A DNA stretch of 64,000 nt from Actinomycetes bacterium (GTDB taxonomy: Bacteria > Actinomycetota > Acidimicrobiia > Acidimicrobiales > Acidimicrobiaceae). Made by a program: the position numbers and the translations under genes. The stretch's first letter is position 1; each line of letters begins with the position of its first letter. The notes under the pieces were generated by a model. It did not search any database. It had not been told where the DNA came from and was given only the letters and a program-made list of their open reading frames with translations. The DNA lies in NCBI GenBank assembly GCA_021805205.1, contig JAJZFV010000046.1, positions 1-64,000 of the forward strand, given 5' to 3'. Shown in pieces: positions 1-8,017 of this stretch.

Positions 1-948
1 TTTACAAAGCGTAATAATCGGTACGTCCGGAAGAATTCGATTCTCTCCTCGCAACCAGCAGCAAACTTATTCCTCACCCTCACGACTTGGATGCTTACAT
101 TCCTTACTGCCACAACTCTGCTTCTAGAGCCAACTGGCCACTCACTCTACGATAACTTTAGGGAAGCTGGCGCTTCACTTCTTACGCTTGGCTTCGTAAC
201 CACCAACAGCCTCTGGGCTACCGCTGTCGACTTTATTGCTGGGTTCACAGGCTTGATAATCGTGGCTCTTCAGATCGCATACCTCCCAACCCTCTATACC
301 GCCTATAACCGCCGCGAAACAGAGGTATCACTTCTAAATATTCGTGCCGGGCATCCAGCATGGGGGCCCGAGGTACTCCGTCGGAGCCAGATTGGAGCCG
401 TCATGGATGAGTTACCACTCATCTACACAGCATGGGAGCGATGGGCTGCTGAACTCGCCGAGAGTCACGTCTCCTATCCGACACTTTTGCGCTTCCGATC
501 ACCTGGACAAAGCGCTTCCTGGATTACATCTTTACTCGCAGTGATGGACGCTGCTGCGATGCATCTGGCCCTGTCTCCTTCAGCGGCACCGATGCAAGCG
601 CGCCTAGTAGTTCAAGCGGGCTTCGGAGCGCTTCGCCAGATCGGTCGCGCACTACGGCTAAATTTCAACGAGGATCCCCGGCCAGACAGCGAAATCTCGG
701 TCACGCTTGAAGAGTTCTCTAAAGCTGTCGACCTACTAAAAAACGTCGGCTTTCCCATCGAGCGAAGTACTGAAGAGGCCTACCGCCACTTCGGTGGATG
801 GAGAGTCAACTACGAAGAGATAGCCTTCAAGCTCGCATATGAGATTGACGCCATTCCAGCACCATGGACAGGTCCACGTCGTTGGAAGACGCTGGAGATA
901 GACTTCCCAACAGTAATAAATAGAACTCCCGAAAATCCAGAGGGATGA
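1..948 (+). CDS. Channel-like integral membrane protein, 5' end outside window
   Basis: The reading frame is open from base 1, so the gene probably begins upstream; the first internal ATG is at 91. Hydrophobic segments lie near the start and around residues 45-70 of the part after that ATG. Between them is a short loop with 'SLLTLGFVTT', which resembles the pore loop of two-TM potassium-channel-like proteins but lacks a clean TVGYG filter. The rest is a soluble, mostly helical cytoplasmic domain. The stop overlaps the next ATG (ATGA), suggesting translational coupling with the MoaD-like gene. The ion-channel assignment is an inference from layout; exact function is not recognised. Confidence 0.6.
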   Translation, partial: FTKRNNRYVRKNSILSSQPAANLFLTLTTWMLTFLTATTLLLEPTGHSLYDNFREAGASLLTLGFVTTNSLWATAVDFIAGFTGLIIVALQIAYLPTLYTAYNRRETEVSLLNIRAGHPAWGPEVLRRSQIGAVMDELPLIYTAWERWAAELAESHVSYPTLLRFRSPGQSASWITSLLAVMDAAAMHLALSPSAAPMQARLVVQAGFGALRQIGRALRLNFNEDPRPDSEISVTLEEFSKAVDLLKNVGFPIERSTEEAYRHFGGWRVNYEEIAFKLAYEIDAIPAPWTGPRRWKTLEIDFPTVINRTPENPEG

Positions 949-1241
949 AATTGATAAAGCTTTTATTTTTTGCAAATCTGCGCGAGACAGTGGGTGCACG
1001 GAGCATCGAAGTTCCGGCTGACGATTTGAATATCATTGTCGATCAACTAATCCATAAATTCGGTCCCCGCTTCCAAGAGCAATTGAAGCAGTGTCGGATC
1101 TGGATTGATGGCAATGAGGCCTTAGAGGGGCAGTCGATCACCGACGGAAGTGAGGTTGCATTTCTTCCTCCAGTAAGCGGAGGGTGCACGTCTAGGTCTA
1201 TTTGCATATTCGGTAGTCGCCCCAGTAATTTTCAGGAATAG
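945..1241 (+). CDS. MoaD/ThiS-family sulfur carrier-like protein with C-terminal tail
   Basis: 98-residue protein with a beta-grasp pattern: 'LLFFANLRETVG' at the start and 'EVAFLPPVSGG' near residues 70-80, typical of molybdopterin synthase small subunit MoaD. In that family the Gly-Gly pair is the C-terminus, is adenylated by MoeB, and then carries a thiocarboxylate. Here the frame runs about 18 residues past Gly-Gly, including two Cys, before TAG. It would need trimming to act as a sulfur carrier, or it has another role, or the tail reflects an indel. It starts inside the stop of the upstream gene. No other molybdopterin gene is nearby. Confidence 0.75.
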   Translation: MKLIKLLFFANLRETVGARSIEVPADDLNIIVDQLIHKFGPRFQEQLKQCRIWIDGNEALEGQSITDGSEVAFLPPVSGGCTSRSICIFGSRPSNFQE

Positions 1242-1245
1242 AACA

Positions 1246-1410
1246 TTGGAAACAGCAAACAACGACCAAGGCATTGAAGGCAACTCTGAAATCAACGAGG
1301 CCCTACAACAGGATATGACACCAAGCAAAATCGACTTTGACAAACTAGATACAGCGATAGGCCAACTCGAAGCCGACGCCGCCAAGATCAGTGATTACTT
1401 TCGTAGCTAA
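1246..1410 (+). CDS. Small acidic hypothetical protein (54 aa)
   Basis: A short TTG-initiated ORF between the MoaD-like gene and the crotonase gene. AGGAA at about 1234-1238 sits 7 bases before the TTG, a sensible ribosome binding site. The peptide is acidic and its second half (FDKLDTAIGQLEADAAKI) looks like an amphipathic helix or coiled coil. No signal peptide or membrane segment. It follows the MoaD-like stop by 4 bases and probably shares its transcript. I do not recognise the family. Confidence 0.5.
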   Translation: METANNDQGIEGNSEINEALQQDMTPSKIDFDKLDTAIGQLEADAAKISDYFRS

Positions 1411-1457
1411 ATGAAGATCATTAGCTTTCGACCATAAATAGAGGCCGAGGAGGCCAA

Positions 1458-2207
1458 GTGGCAAACAAGGTAACTTTGGACCAAAGCGACGGATTAGCGG
1501 TCATAACTATCGACGATCCATCGACAAAAAACGCCATCGATGTGCAATTCGCATATGAGCTAATTGACACTTGCAACGTTGTAAATCGTGACCTATCGAT
1601 CGGTGCAGCGGTACTTCGAGGTGCCAATGATACCTTCTGTTCGGGGGCAAACACCAGTGCATGGGAGGGGGACTTCGATCCTGCTTCAACCGACGGGTAC
1701 GCCCTCATGGACGTCGTATATCGTTCCTTTTTCGTCTTTGGAAACTTAGCCGTTCCAACTATCGCAGCCGTAAGGGGAAGCGCAGTTGGGGCTGGATTAA
1801 ACCTGGCTTTAAGCGCTGACCTTCGAATTATGAGCAAAACAGCGAGACTGATCCCGGGTTTTATGCGCCTCGGCCTTCATCCTGGAGGGGGATTTTATAC
1901 AATTGCACGCCGATCGATGAACCGCGATCAAGTAGCGGCACTGGGCCTTTTTGGCGAATCCACTACTGGGACTGAAGCACATCGGATTGGCATGGCATAC
2001 GAAGCTGTTGATGATGATCAGGTAGACATACGCGCAGCTGAACTTGCAAAAAAAGCTGCAGCCGATCCCGAACTCTCTCGGCTATCGGTTCGATCCTTCA
2101 GATTAGAGACTTCCACACCAGGGATGAACTGGGAGACCGCACTGGAGTTTGAAAGAGCAAGTCAGATGAGAAGCCAGCGGCGTCGCGTTGAGCTAAATGG
2201 CAATTGA
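1458..2207 (+). CDS. Enoyl-CoA hydratase/isomerase (crotonase) family protein
   Basis: 249-residue crotonase-fold protein. The oxyanion-hole segments are visible: 'FCSGANTSAWEG' near residues 55-65 and 'AAVRGSAVGAGLNLALSADL' near 95-115. The GTG start follows a strong GAGGAGG. By eye, the two positions that carry catalytic Glu in classical enoyl-CoA hydratase align with Phe (in PGFMRLGL) and Ala (in QVAALGLFG), so classic hydration of enoyl-CoA is doubtful. Other crotonases use different residues for isomerase, hydrolase or decarboxylase chemistry. The substrate is presumably an acyl-CoA thioester. The gene stands 34 bases before an ABC exporter operon. Confidence 0.85.
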   Translation: MANKVTLDQSDGLAVITIDDPSTKNAIDVQFAYELIDTCNVVNRDLSIGAAVLRGANDTFCSGANTSAWEGDFDPASTDGYALMDVVYRSFFVFGNLAVPTIAAVRGSAVGAGLNLALSADLRIMSKTARLIPGFMRLGLHPGGGFYTIARRSMNRDQVAALGLFGESTTGTEAHRIGMAYEAVDDDQVDIRAAELAKKAAADPELSRLSVRSFRLETSTPGMNWETALEFERASQMRSQRRRVELNGN

Positions 2208-2241
2208 CCGGATCAAATGAACGAAGGCAGAAGGTACAAAA

Positions 2242-3141
2242 GTGCTTAACTTCGAGAACCTAACCAAACTATATGGCGAGCGTCCCGCACTTGACCACCT
2301 AACCTTCGAAGTACCGCCCGGTGTTGTATTTGGCTTTCTTGGACCAAATGGAGCCGGCAAGACGACGACGATGAGGGCAATTTTCAACCTTGTAACTCTT
2401 GACTTCGGCAAAGTCACCTACAAAGGTCAGCCAATAACGAAGGGGATCGCTAAAAACTTCGGCTATATGCCGGAAGAGCGAGGGCTCTATTCGAAGATGA
2501 CCGTCCTTGATCACTTGATTTACCTTGCACGCCTCCACGGAGTTAGCTCAAATGAGTCCAAGATTAGAGCAGTGAGACTTATCGAAGAGCTTGAAATAAA
2601 GGGGGGCGGCGGGGCTAAGGTTGAGTCACTCTCTCTCGGAAATCAACAAAGGGCGCAGATAGCTGCGACTTTGATATCGGATCCCGAATTGATAGTAATG
2701 GACGAACCATTTTCAGGACTCGATCCATTAAGCGTCGAGATAGTCCGACGCCAACTAGAAGAGCGTGCGAGGCGTGGCAACTACGTCCTCTTCTCCTCCC
2801 ACCAACTTGAAGTGGTCGAGGACATGTGTGAAGAGGTCGCAATCATCGACAGCGGGCAGCTGATAGTGAGCGACAAAACCGATGCCCTCTTAACTGCGCA
2901 AGATCAATATGTAATCAACTTGGTTGGGGAAGGTAAAGTTTCAGACGATCTCTTAAATGGGATAGACCTTATCGAAAGGTCGCCAGATCACATCTTATTT
3001 CGTGCAGCCTCACTCGAAGAGGCCAATCATGTTGCTTCAAAATTCATGGCTCTGGGCCTTGTTGAAAGCTTTCTGCCCTATAGATTACGCCTAAGCGATG
3101 TATTTCGAGAGAAGATCGAGGAGATCAGAGATGGACGATAG
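2242..3141 (+). CDS. ABC exporter ATP-binding protein (NatA/YhaQ-like)
   Basis: 299-residue nucleotide-binding subunit. Walker A 'GPNGAGKTT' lies near residues 34-42, Q-loop around 'YMPEERGLYSKMTV', a degenerate signature 'LSLGNQQRAQ' near 130-140, Walker B 'ELIVMDEPFSGLDP', and an H-loop 'SSHQLEVVE'. The signature with GNQQ instead of GGQ is the usual form in the Na+ exporter/ABC-2 branch. About 80 residues after the ATPase form a small accessory domain. The GTG start is preceded by AGAAGG. It overlaps the permease gene by 11 bases, so the pair forms one exporter at the cytoplasmic face of the membrane. Substrate unknown; sodium, drug or peptide export are possible. Confidence 0.88.
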   Translation: MLNFENLTKLYGERPALDHLTFEVPPGVVFGFLGPNGAGKTTTMRAIFNLVTLDFGKVTYKGQPITKGIAKNFGYMPEERGLYSKMTVLDHLIYLARLHGVSSNESKIRAVRLIEELEIKGGGGAKVESLSLGNQQRAQIAATLISDPELIVMDEPFSGLDPLSVEIVRRQLEERARRGNYVLFSSHQLEVVEDMCEEVAIIDSGQLIVSDKTDALLTAQDQYVINLVGEGKVSDDLLNGIDLIERSPDHILFRAASLEEANHVASKFMALGLVESFLPYRLRLSDVFREKIEEIRDGR

Positions 3142-4363
3142 CAATGCAAGATCGTCGGCCACCGATAACTCGCATGTGAGCTTTTCGAACATCTACCTGG
3201 TCGCAGAGAGAGAAGTTAGGCAACGCCTGTCAACCAAGGCCTTCAGAATAGCTACGATAATTACTGTATTTGCCGCATTTGCTTACGTATTCGTACCCCA
3301 CGCGTTGGCGTCAAAGAGCAAGCCGATGGCGATCGGTGTTATTGGAGCATCAAAGCTATCAACTGCGATAATGTCAAATGTAGCTACCGAGCTTGGTCAG
3401 ACAATAGTGATCATCCAATACAGCGGCCAATCCAACTTAAAAAGCGACGTTCAAAGTGGAAAATTAAAGTTAGGGTACGTTGCCCCAGCTACTTACTTTG
3501 TTAATTCGTCGAACACCTCGGATATAGTTCACCAGTTCGCACTGACGACCTCGACTCGACTGTCGCAAATCACTGCAACTGAGGCGCTAAACCCTACCCC
3601 TAAGCAGCTAAATGCGGTGCTCAATCCATCCCCTGGAAAAATCATAAACCTCTCCAAAGCGTCGCCAAATAACAAGCTTCCTGCAAAAGACTCGCTATTC
3701 GAATTAGTTTTGATGTACGTACTTCTAGGCCAATACGGGGCTTGGGTCATGCTTGGGGTCATCGAAGAAAAGTCGACTCGCGTGGTAGAAGTACTGCTTT
3801 CAACGCTGAGACCGATCGAACTGCTGACTGGAAAGATCGCTGGAATCGCCGTAGTCGCAATCCTCCACGCAGCCGGCGTAATAGCCGCCCTCTGCATAGG
3901 ACTATTTGCCATCGGAAGCTCACCAACCGCAACTATCGGCGGGGCACTTTTAATAACTGCCCCTATCTACTTCATCTTGGGCTTCGCCTTTTACTCTACG
4001 TTATTTGGTGCCGTGGGCTCCATGGTGTCGAGGACTGAAGATGCGCAAGCTGCAAGTTTCCCGATAGTTATCCCGATGCTGGTAGGTTATATCGTCTCGA
4101 TCGTTTCACTCAGCTCAACTTCTCCTCACCTTTGGATAAAACTGGTAGCGCTAGTTCCAGGAGTTTCTCCTTTCTTAGCGCCGCCTCTGTTAGCTAGCGG
4201 CCAGATAACACTGCCCTTCTTCATGACTTCAATCGTCATCTCAATAGTTGCCACCTTAGGTGTATCTAAGATCGCAGCTCGGGTATACGAAATATCTATT
4301 TTGCAGATCGGAGCTCGGGTAAATCTAAAAACAATTCGACGCGCAACTCAAGTAGCTCCCTAG
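3131..4363 (+). CDS. ABC-2 type exporter permease (NatB-like)
   Basis: 410-residue membrane subunit paired with the preceding ATPase. One TM segment lies near the N-terminus (about residues 37-57), followed by a large extracytoplasmic domain of about 150 residues and then five or six TM segments in the C-terminal half, the NatB/ABC-2 exporter plan. 'EEKSTRVVEVLLSTLRP' is the typical amphipathic coupling motif of this family. I chose the ATG at 3131, which has GAGGAGAT just upstream and overlaps the ATPase end; an upstream ATG at 3098 lies deep in that gene. Not obviously linked to the flagellar genes that follow. Confidence 0.85.
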   Translation: MDDSNARSSATDNSHVSFSNIYLVAEREVRQRLSTKAFRIATIITVFAAFAYVFVPHALASKSKPMAIGVIGASKLSTAIMSNVATELGQTIVIIQYSGQSNLKSDVQSGKLKLGYVAPATYFVNSSNTSDIVHQFALTTSTRLSQITATEALNPTPKQLNAVLNPSPGKIINLSKASPNNKLPAKDSLFELVLMYVLLGQYGAWVMLGVIEEKSTRVVEVLLSTLRPIELLTGKIAGIAVVAILHAAGVIAALCIGLFAIGSSPTATIGGALLITAPIYFILGFAFYSTLFGAVGSMVSRTEDAQAASFPIVIPMLVGYIVSIVSLSSTSPHLWIKLVALVPGVSPFLAPPLLASGQITLPFFMTSIVISIVATLGVSKIAARVYEISILQIGARVNLKTIRRATQVAP

Positions 4364-4419
4364 AAAACCGAATTTCTTTGAATTTTCAAAGGTATTGATT
4401 GAAGATTGATCCATAACTT

Positions 4420-4427
4420 GCCGAAAT
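4420..4427 (+). promoter_or_regulatory. Weak sigma-28-like -10 element before fliM
   Basis: GCCGAAAT resembles the GCCGAAAC boxes before fliC and flbD in this window. The -35 position 15 bases upstream reads GAAG instead of TAAA, so the match is partial. If used, transcription would begin only a few bases before the fliM ATG at 4440. The flagellar switch/export operon has no other obvious promoter in the 76-base gap. Confidence 0.28.
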
Positions 4428-4439
4428 TAATGAGCAAGT

Positions 4440-5366
4440 ATGACTTCTACAGCTACAGAACCCGGACAAAATCGAGCAAGCCAAAAGCGAACCCCGCGTT
4501 CGTTCGACTTTCGTAAGCCGAAGTCCCTCGAGCGTAACCAGCTTCGTTCACTGCAAATGGTCTTGGAGAGCTTTCTAAGGGCCGCCTCTTCGGTTCTAAC
4601 TGCTAGCATGCGCATTCCATTTAGATTACAGATGGGAGAACTGGAACAAAAACCCTGGGAAGAAGTCATCAGCCTACTTGAGGATCCGGCTTCGATCGCG
4701 GTATTTTCCCTGCCGCCCCTTCCATCGAAGGCAATCTGGCACATGCCGATCGAACTCTCGATGCGAATGATTGATATGAGACTTGGAGGTAGCGGAAAGG
4801 GAGATATCCCTAAGCGACCACTTTCAGATCTCGAACGAGTAATAATCAAAAATTTGACAGAAGATATGCTCGCCCAGATCGTTCCAGCCTTTGCTCCGAT
4901 AACATCAGTGGCACTCGGGGGTGTAAACCTTGAGACGTCAACTCAATTCGTCCAACTGGTATCGCTATCAGAGATGTGCGTACTTGCTCAAATTGAAATA
5001 TCAGCGTCTAATGAACCACCCATAAGCACTGCGATTTGTCTTCCATTTCCTCTTCTGCGTCCAATTACTGAGATACTCAATAATCGAGCCAACGCAATGG
5101 AAGATGAGGTTGACCATACGCTCTCGCAAAACATCGAAAGACGCCTATACGACGTTCCGGTGGAAGTTGCGGTCGAATTTGAACCGACTCTTCTGACTAG
5201 CAGAGAGATAGTCTCGCTAGCCGTCGGCGATGTTGTACGTCTATCGCACCGAAAGGGGCAGCCGCTTCGAGTTCGAGTCGATTCAACAGAACTTTATCTA
5301 GCTCAACCAACGCAGGTCGGTAAAAGAGTAGCCTGCGTACTTGTCGAACCCGAGGAGACAAAGTGA
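4440..5366 (+). CDS. fliM: Flagellar motor switch protein FliM
   Basis: 308 residues. FliM joins the C-ring, binds phospho-CheY and sets rotation direction. The middle domain has the FliM/CheC-like arrangement ('MPIELSMRMIDMRLGG' near 100-115, 'LEMSTQFVQL'-type strand around 160) and the C-terminal ~70 residues form a SPOA domain ('DVPVEVAVEFE'-like start, 'LAVGDVVRLSHRKGQPLRVRVD'-type region near 255-280). The N-terminal CheY-binding helix is not an obvious match to the enteric motif. The gene opens a + strand operon and overlaps fliN by 4 bases. Confidence 0.93.
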   Translation: MTSTATEPGQNRASQKRTPRSFDFRKPKSLERNQLRSLQMVLESFLRAASSVLTASMRIPFRLQMGELEQKPWEEVISLLEDPASIAVFSLPPLPSKAIWHMPIELSMRMIDMRLGGSGKGDIPKRPLSDLERVIIKNLTEDMLAQIVPAFAPITSVALGGVNLETSTQFVQLVSLSEMCVLAQIEISASNEPPISTAICLPFPLLRPITEILNNRANAMEDEVDHTLSQNIERRLYDVPVEVAVEFEPTLLTSREIVSLAVGDVVRLSHRKGQPLRVRVDSTELYLAQPTQVGKRVACVLVEPEETK

Positions 5367-5686
5367 CCGATACCTCTACAGCAAATCCAACGTCGGAATC
5401 CGACAACTCCGCTCTTAGCCGCAAACTCGAAAGCCAGTTAGGTCCACTTGGCGTAATCCAAAACGTCGAGATGGAGGTCACGGTAGAACTTGGAAGGGCG
5501 CATATGACCGTTCGAGAACTACTCGCCCTCACCAGCGGTGACGTTATCGAATTGGATCGTCTAGCTACAGCACCGGTCGACGTTCTTGTGAACGGAACTC
5601 TCATAGCCCGAGCCGAAGTAGTCGTGGTTGAGGACGAATTTGGAATTCGAATTACGGAAGTCGTCGGAAAAGACGATAACAGTTAA
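5363..5686 (+). CDS. fliN: Flagellar motor switch protein FliN
   Basis: 107 residues, the usual length for the short FliN form. The last ~75 residues form a SPOA domain: 'VEMEVTVELGRAHMTVRELL', then 'GDVIELDRLATAPVDVLVNG' and 'ARAEVVVVEDEFGIRITEVV'. FliN forms the lower part of the C-ring with FliM and helps dock export substrates through FliH. The GTG start overlaps the fliM stop (GTGA), so the two are translationally coupled. An 85-base gap with an AT-rich stretch follows before fliO. Confidence 0.95.
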   Translation: MTDTSTANPTSESDNSALSRKLESQLGPLGVIQNVEMEVTVELGRAHMTVRELLALTSGDVIELDRLATAPVDVLVNGTLIARAEVVVVEDEFGIRITEVVGKDDNS

Positions 5687-5771
5687 GAAGTTTTTATAAA
5701 GAAGGAACTTATTTTTTAGCCATGGATTGGCAATTTCCGCGAAAGACAAATTTCGCTAGCTGGAGCCAATC

Positions 5772-6272
5772 ATGTCTATGCTTCTTCTTGCAGGTCGCGT
5801 TCTTTTGTCTCTTGGGGCGACGATCGGTGCAATATTACTACTAGCGCGCTTTTACCAAAGGCGCGGCATTGCCTCCAGGACCAAGGGTTCAGTATCAAGA
5901 AGATCGAATGCGATAAGCATCGTTTCGCGTGCAAGCTTATCAAAAGGTTCTCAACTTGCTGTTGTGGAGGTTGAAGGGCGACGCCTACTTATCGGAGTCT
6001 CCCCAAACTCAATATCACTACTCGACCACCTCGATGCAGAGGATGAGGTAGTGAAGGCGATCCCCAAGGCAAATGAAAAGGTTATCGACCTTACTTCAGT
6101 TGCCAAAAATCTCCAAGAAGATTCACTCGCCGATCTAACGGCCATGATCCGATCCAACGAGACAGAAGCTGAACGCAAAGGGATAGTAGCATCCTTCGAA
6201 GAGGTACTAAATCAAAAACTGTCGACATCGATGCTCGCAACCCTAGCGAAGAAGGGGAGCGTCGCTAGATGA
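5772..6272 (+). CDS. fliO: Flagellar biosynthesis protein FliO
   Basis: 166 residues. One TM helix near residues 5-25 is followed by a basic stretch and a cytoplasmic domain with the FliO-like pattern 'ISIVSRASLSKGSQLAVVEV' and 'RRLLIGVSPNSISLL' (about 47-83). FliO is a chaperone for assembling the FliP ring of the export gate. Sequence identity in this family is low, so position directly before fliP and the single N-terminal TM are the main support. The C-terminal ~70 residues are helical and of unknown role. Overlaps fliP by 4 bases. An in-frame ATG at codon 3 could also start it. Confidence 0.82.
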   Translation: MSMLLLAGRVLLSLGATIGAILLLARFYQRRGIASRTKGSVSRRSNAISIVSRASLSKGSQLAVVEVEGRRLLIGVSPNSISLLDHLDAEDEVVKAIPKANEKVIDLTSVAKNLQEDSLADLTAMIRSNETEAERKGIVASFEEVLNQKLSTSMLATLAKKGSVAR

Positions 6273-6976
6273 ACCTTTTGGCAGCGACGACACCATTTGC
6301 AACCACAACTACAGTTCCAACGGTTGCTATAAACCTGGGCAATACTCTGAGCAAACCCAATCAAAGTATCGTCGTAATCCTCATTTTGACCTTACTTTCG
6401 GTCGCTCCTTCACTTTTGATAATGATGACCAGCTTCGTTCGAATCATCATTGTGCTTTCAATTACAAAGAACGCTTTGGGCCTCTCGACGGTTCCCCCGT
6501 CACAAGTTTTAGCTGGATTGGCACTGTTTCTTACTCTCTTTATTATGGCTCCGACCTTTACCCAGATCAATAACGTCGCGGTCTCCCCTTACTTAAACGG
6601 AAAGATATCCGCCGTAACCGCATACAACGATGCACAGGGACCACTCAAAACCTGGATGCTAAAGGAGACACGAACCAGTGAATTAGCCCTCTTTACTCAG
6701 GTGACAAAGCAGTCACCCAAGGATCCAACCCAAGTTTCGATGACGGCATTAATTCCTGCATTCGTCCTCTCGGAGATAAAGTCAGCGTTCATTATTGGCT
6801 TCGTCGTATACATCCCATTCATGATCGTCGACCTAGTCGTCGCCTCGATCCTTATGTCGATGGGAATGATGATGATACCTCCCTCACTCATCTCACTTCC
6901 CTTCAAACTTCTTTTATTTGTACTTGTAGATGGGTGGACACTGGTTGTCCATGGACTGTTAGTGAGCTTTCGATGA
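6269..6976 (+). CDS. fliP: Flagellar export gate protein FliP
   Basis: 235 residues with a hydrophobic N-terminus and four core TM helices. Family motifs are clear: 'LLSVAPSLLIMMTSFVRII' near 42-60, 'LGLSTVPPSQVLAGLALFLT' near 72-92, and 'PAFVLSEIKSAFIIGF' near 163-180. FliP forms the pentameric core of the flagellar type III export gate with FliQ and FliR. ATGA overlap with both fliO upstream and fliQ downstream. A Thr-rich stretch (residues 8-18) precedes the first strong TM and may be part of a cleaved or export-related leader. Confidence 0.96.
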   Translation: MNLLAATTPFATTTTVPTVAINLGNTLSKPNQSIVVILILTLLSVAPSLLIMMTSFVRIIIVLSITKNALGLSTVPPSQVLAGLALFLTLFIMAPTFTQINNVAVSPYLNGKISAVTAYNDAQGPLKTWMLKETRTSELALFTQVTKQSPKDPTQVSMTALIPAFVLSEIKSAFIIGFVVYIPFMIVDLVVASILMSMGMMMIPPSLISLPFKLLLFVLVDGWTLVVHGLLVSFR

Positions 6977-7245
6977 CCGATACCGCTGTAATGAACATTG
7001 CTGGACAAGCACTATACATCATTGGAAAGATAGCCGGCCCTATTCTGGCTGTGACCTTGATTGTTGGAATTGTTATCTCATTTCTACAGGCCATCACCCA
7101 GATTCAAGAGGCCACCCTTACCTTCATACCCAAATTGATCGCAGTCGCCGCAGTAATATTTTTCGCCGGCCATTGGATGATAGGACAGGTGATTACCTTC
7201 ACCGATCAACTCTTCGCACAGATTCCTCAACTATTAGCGAGCTAA
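6973..7245 (+). CDS. fliQ: Flagellar export gate protein FliQ
   Basis: 90 residues, the family's standard length, with two TM helices (about 17-40 and 52-76). 'GIVISFLQAITQIQEATLTF' is the conserved FliQ stretch between them. I chose ATG 6973, which overlaps the fliP stop by 4 bases; an ATG at 6934 in the same frame lies inside fliP and would add 13 unlike residues. FliQ wraps the FliPR core in the export gate. One base separates it from fliR. Confidence 0.95.
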   Translation: MTDTAVMNIAGQALYIIGKIAGPILAVTLIVGIVISFLQAITQIQEATLTFIPKLIAVAAVIFFAGHWMIGQVITFTDQLFAQIPQLLAS

Positions 7246-7246
7246 C

Positions 7247-8014
7247 ATGATCATCTCGGAGGCCGTCCTTCTTACCTTCCTTGCTGCGATGATCAGAATC
7301 GGTGCATTCCTATTCATTGCACCACCCTTTTCATCGAAGCAGATCCCAACAACGCTTCGAATCGGCCTATCCATGGTTCTAGCCCTGCCCGCAACCAAGA
7401 TCATCAATATCCCAACTGGAACCTTTGCAACTCCGAATTCGACGCTATTTTTCTTGCTTTTGCAGGTAGCGCTCGGCCTAGCCCTTGGAATGATAATCAA
7501 CTTTTTTATCTCGATATTCTCTGCTGGGGGCTTCTTGACTGGGTTGCTAGGAGGCTTCTCTCCTCCCCCCCAATTTGATCCGCTCAGTCTGAATCAAAAC
7601 TCACCACTTGGAATCTTCTACGAAATAATCACAACTGTCCTCCTATTTACCTCAGGTGCATACCTATTCATACTCAAAGGTCTATTCGTCTCCCTCAAAA
7701 TAACCACGATTGGAAACTACAACGAACAGGCTCTCGGAAGCATCATCATCAGCGACTTCTCTACTTTCTTCTCCGCAACACTTCAGATCGCAGCGCCAAT
7801 CGCAGCAGTCATCTTTACGATCCAGATACTTCTCTCTATTCTGTCGAAAGTTTCGCCGTCGATGTCGATCTACGCCTTGAGCTTCCCGCTACAAATTCTC
7901 GCCACCATCTTCATAGTCTCTCTGGTCATCGGCAATCTTCCCGGACTGGTGCAACTCGTAACCACTCAATCTGTCTCGTCGATGATGGACTTCGCTAGGT
8001 ACTTAGGTAATTGA
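7247..8014 (+). CDS. fliR: Flagellar export gate protein FliR
   Basis: 255 residues with about six hydrophobic segments. N-terminal 'FLAAMIRIGAFLFIAPPFSS' and the following 'IPTTLRIGLSMVLALP' are typical of FliR. The central loop 'LGGFSPPPQFDPLSLNQNSP' has a Pro-rich run not common in the family. The C-terminal region 'IAAVIFTIQILLSILSKVSP' matches the second FliR half. It completes the FliP5Q4R1 export gate. It starts 1 base after fliQ and is followed after 3 bases by flhB, in the common fliPQR-flhB order. Confidence 0.94.
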   Translation: MIISEAVLLTFLAAMIRIGAFLFIAPPFSSKQIPTTLRIGLSMVLALPATKIINIPTGTFATPNSTLFFLLLQVALGLALGMIINFFISIFSAGGFLTGLLGGFSPPPQFDPLSLNQNSPLGIFYEIITTVLLFTSGAYLFILKGLFVSLKITTIGNYNEQALGSIIISDFSTFFSATLQIAAPIAAVIFTIQILLSILSKVSPSMSIYALSFPLQILATIFIVSLVIGNLPGLVQLVTTQSVSSMMDFARYLGN

Positions 8015-8017
8015 CAA

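Noticed and set aside
4376-4391. Short hairpin CTTTGAA/TTCAAAG between the ABC permease and fliM
   Set aside because: Only about 6 AT-rich pairs with almost no loop and no U-run; too weak to call a terminator.
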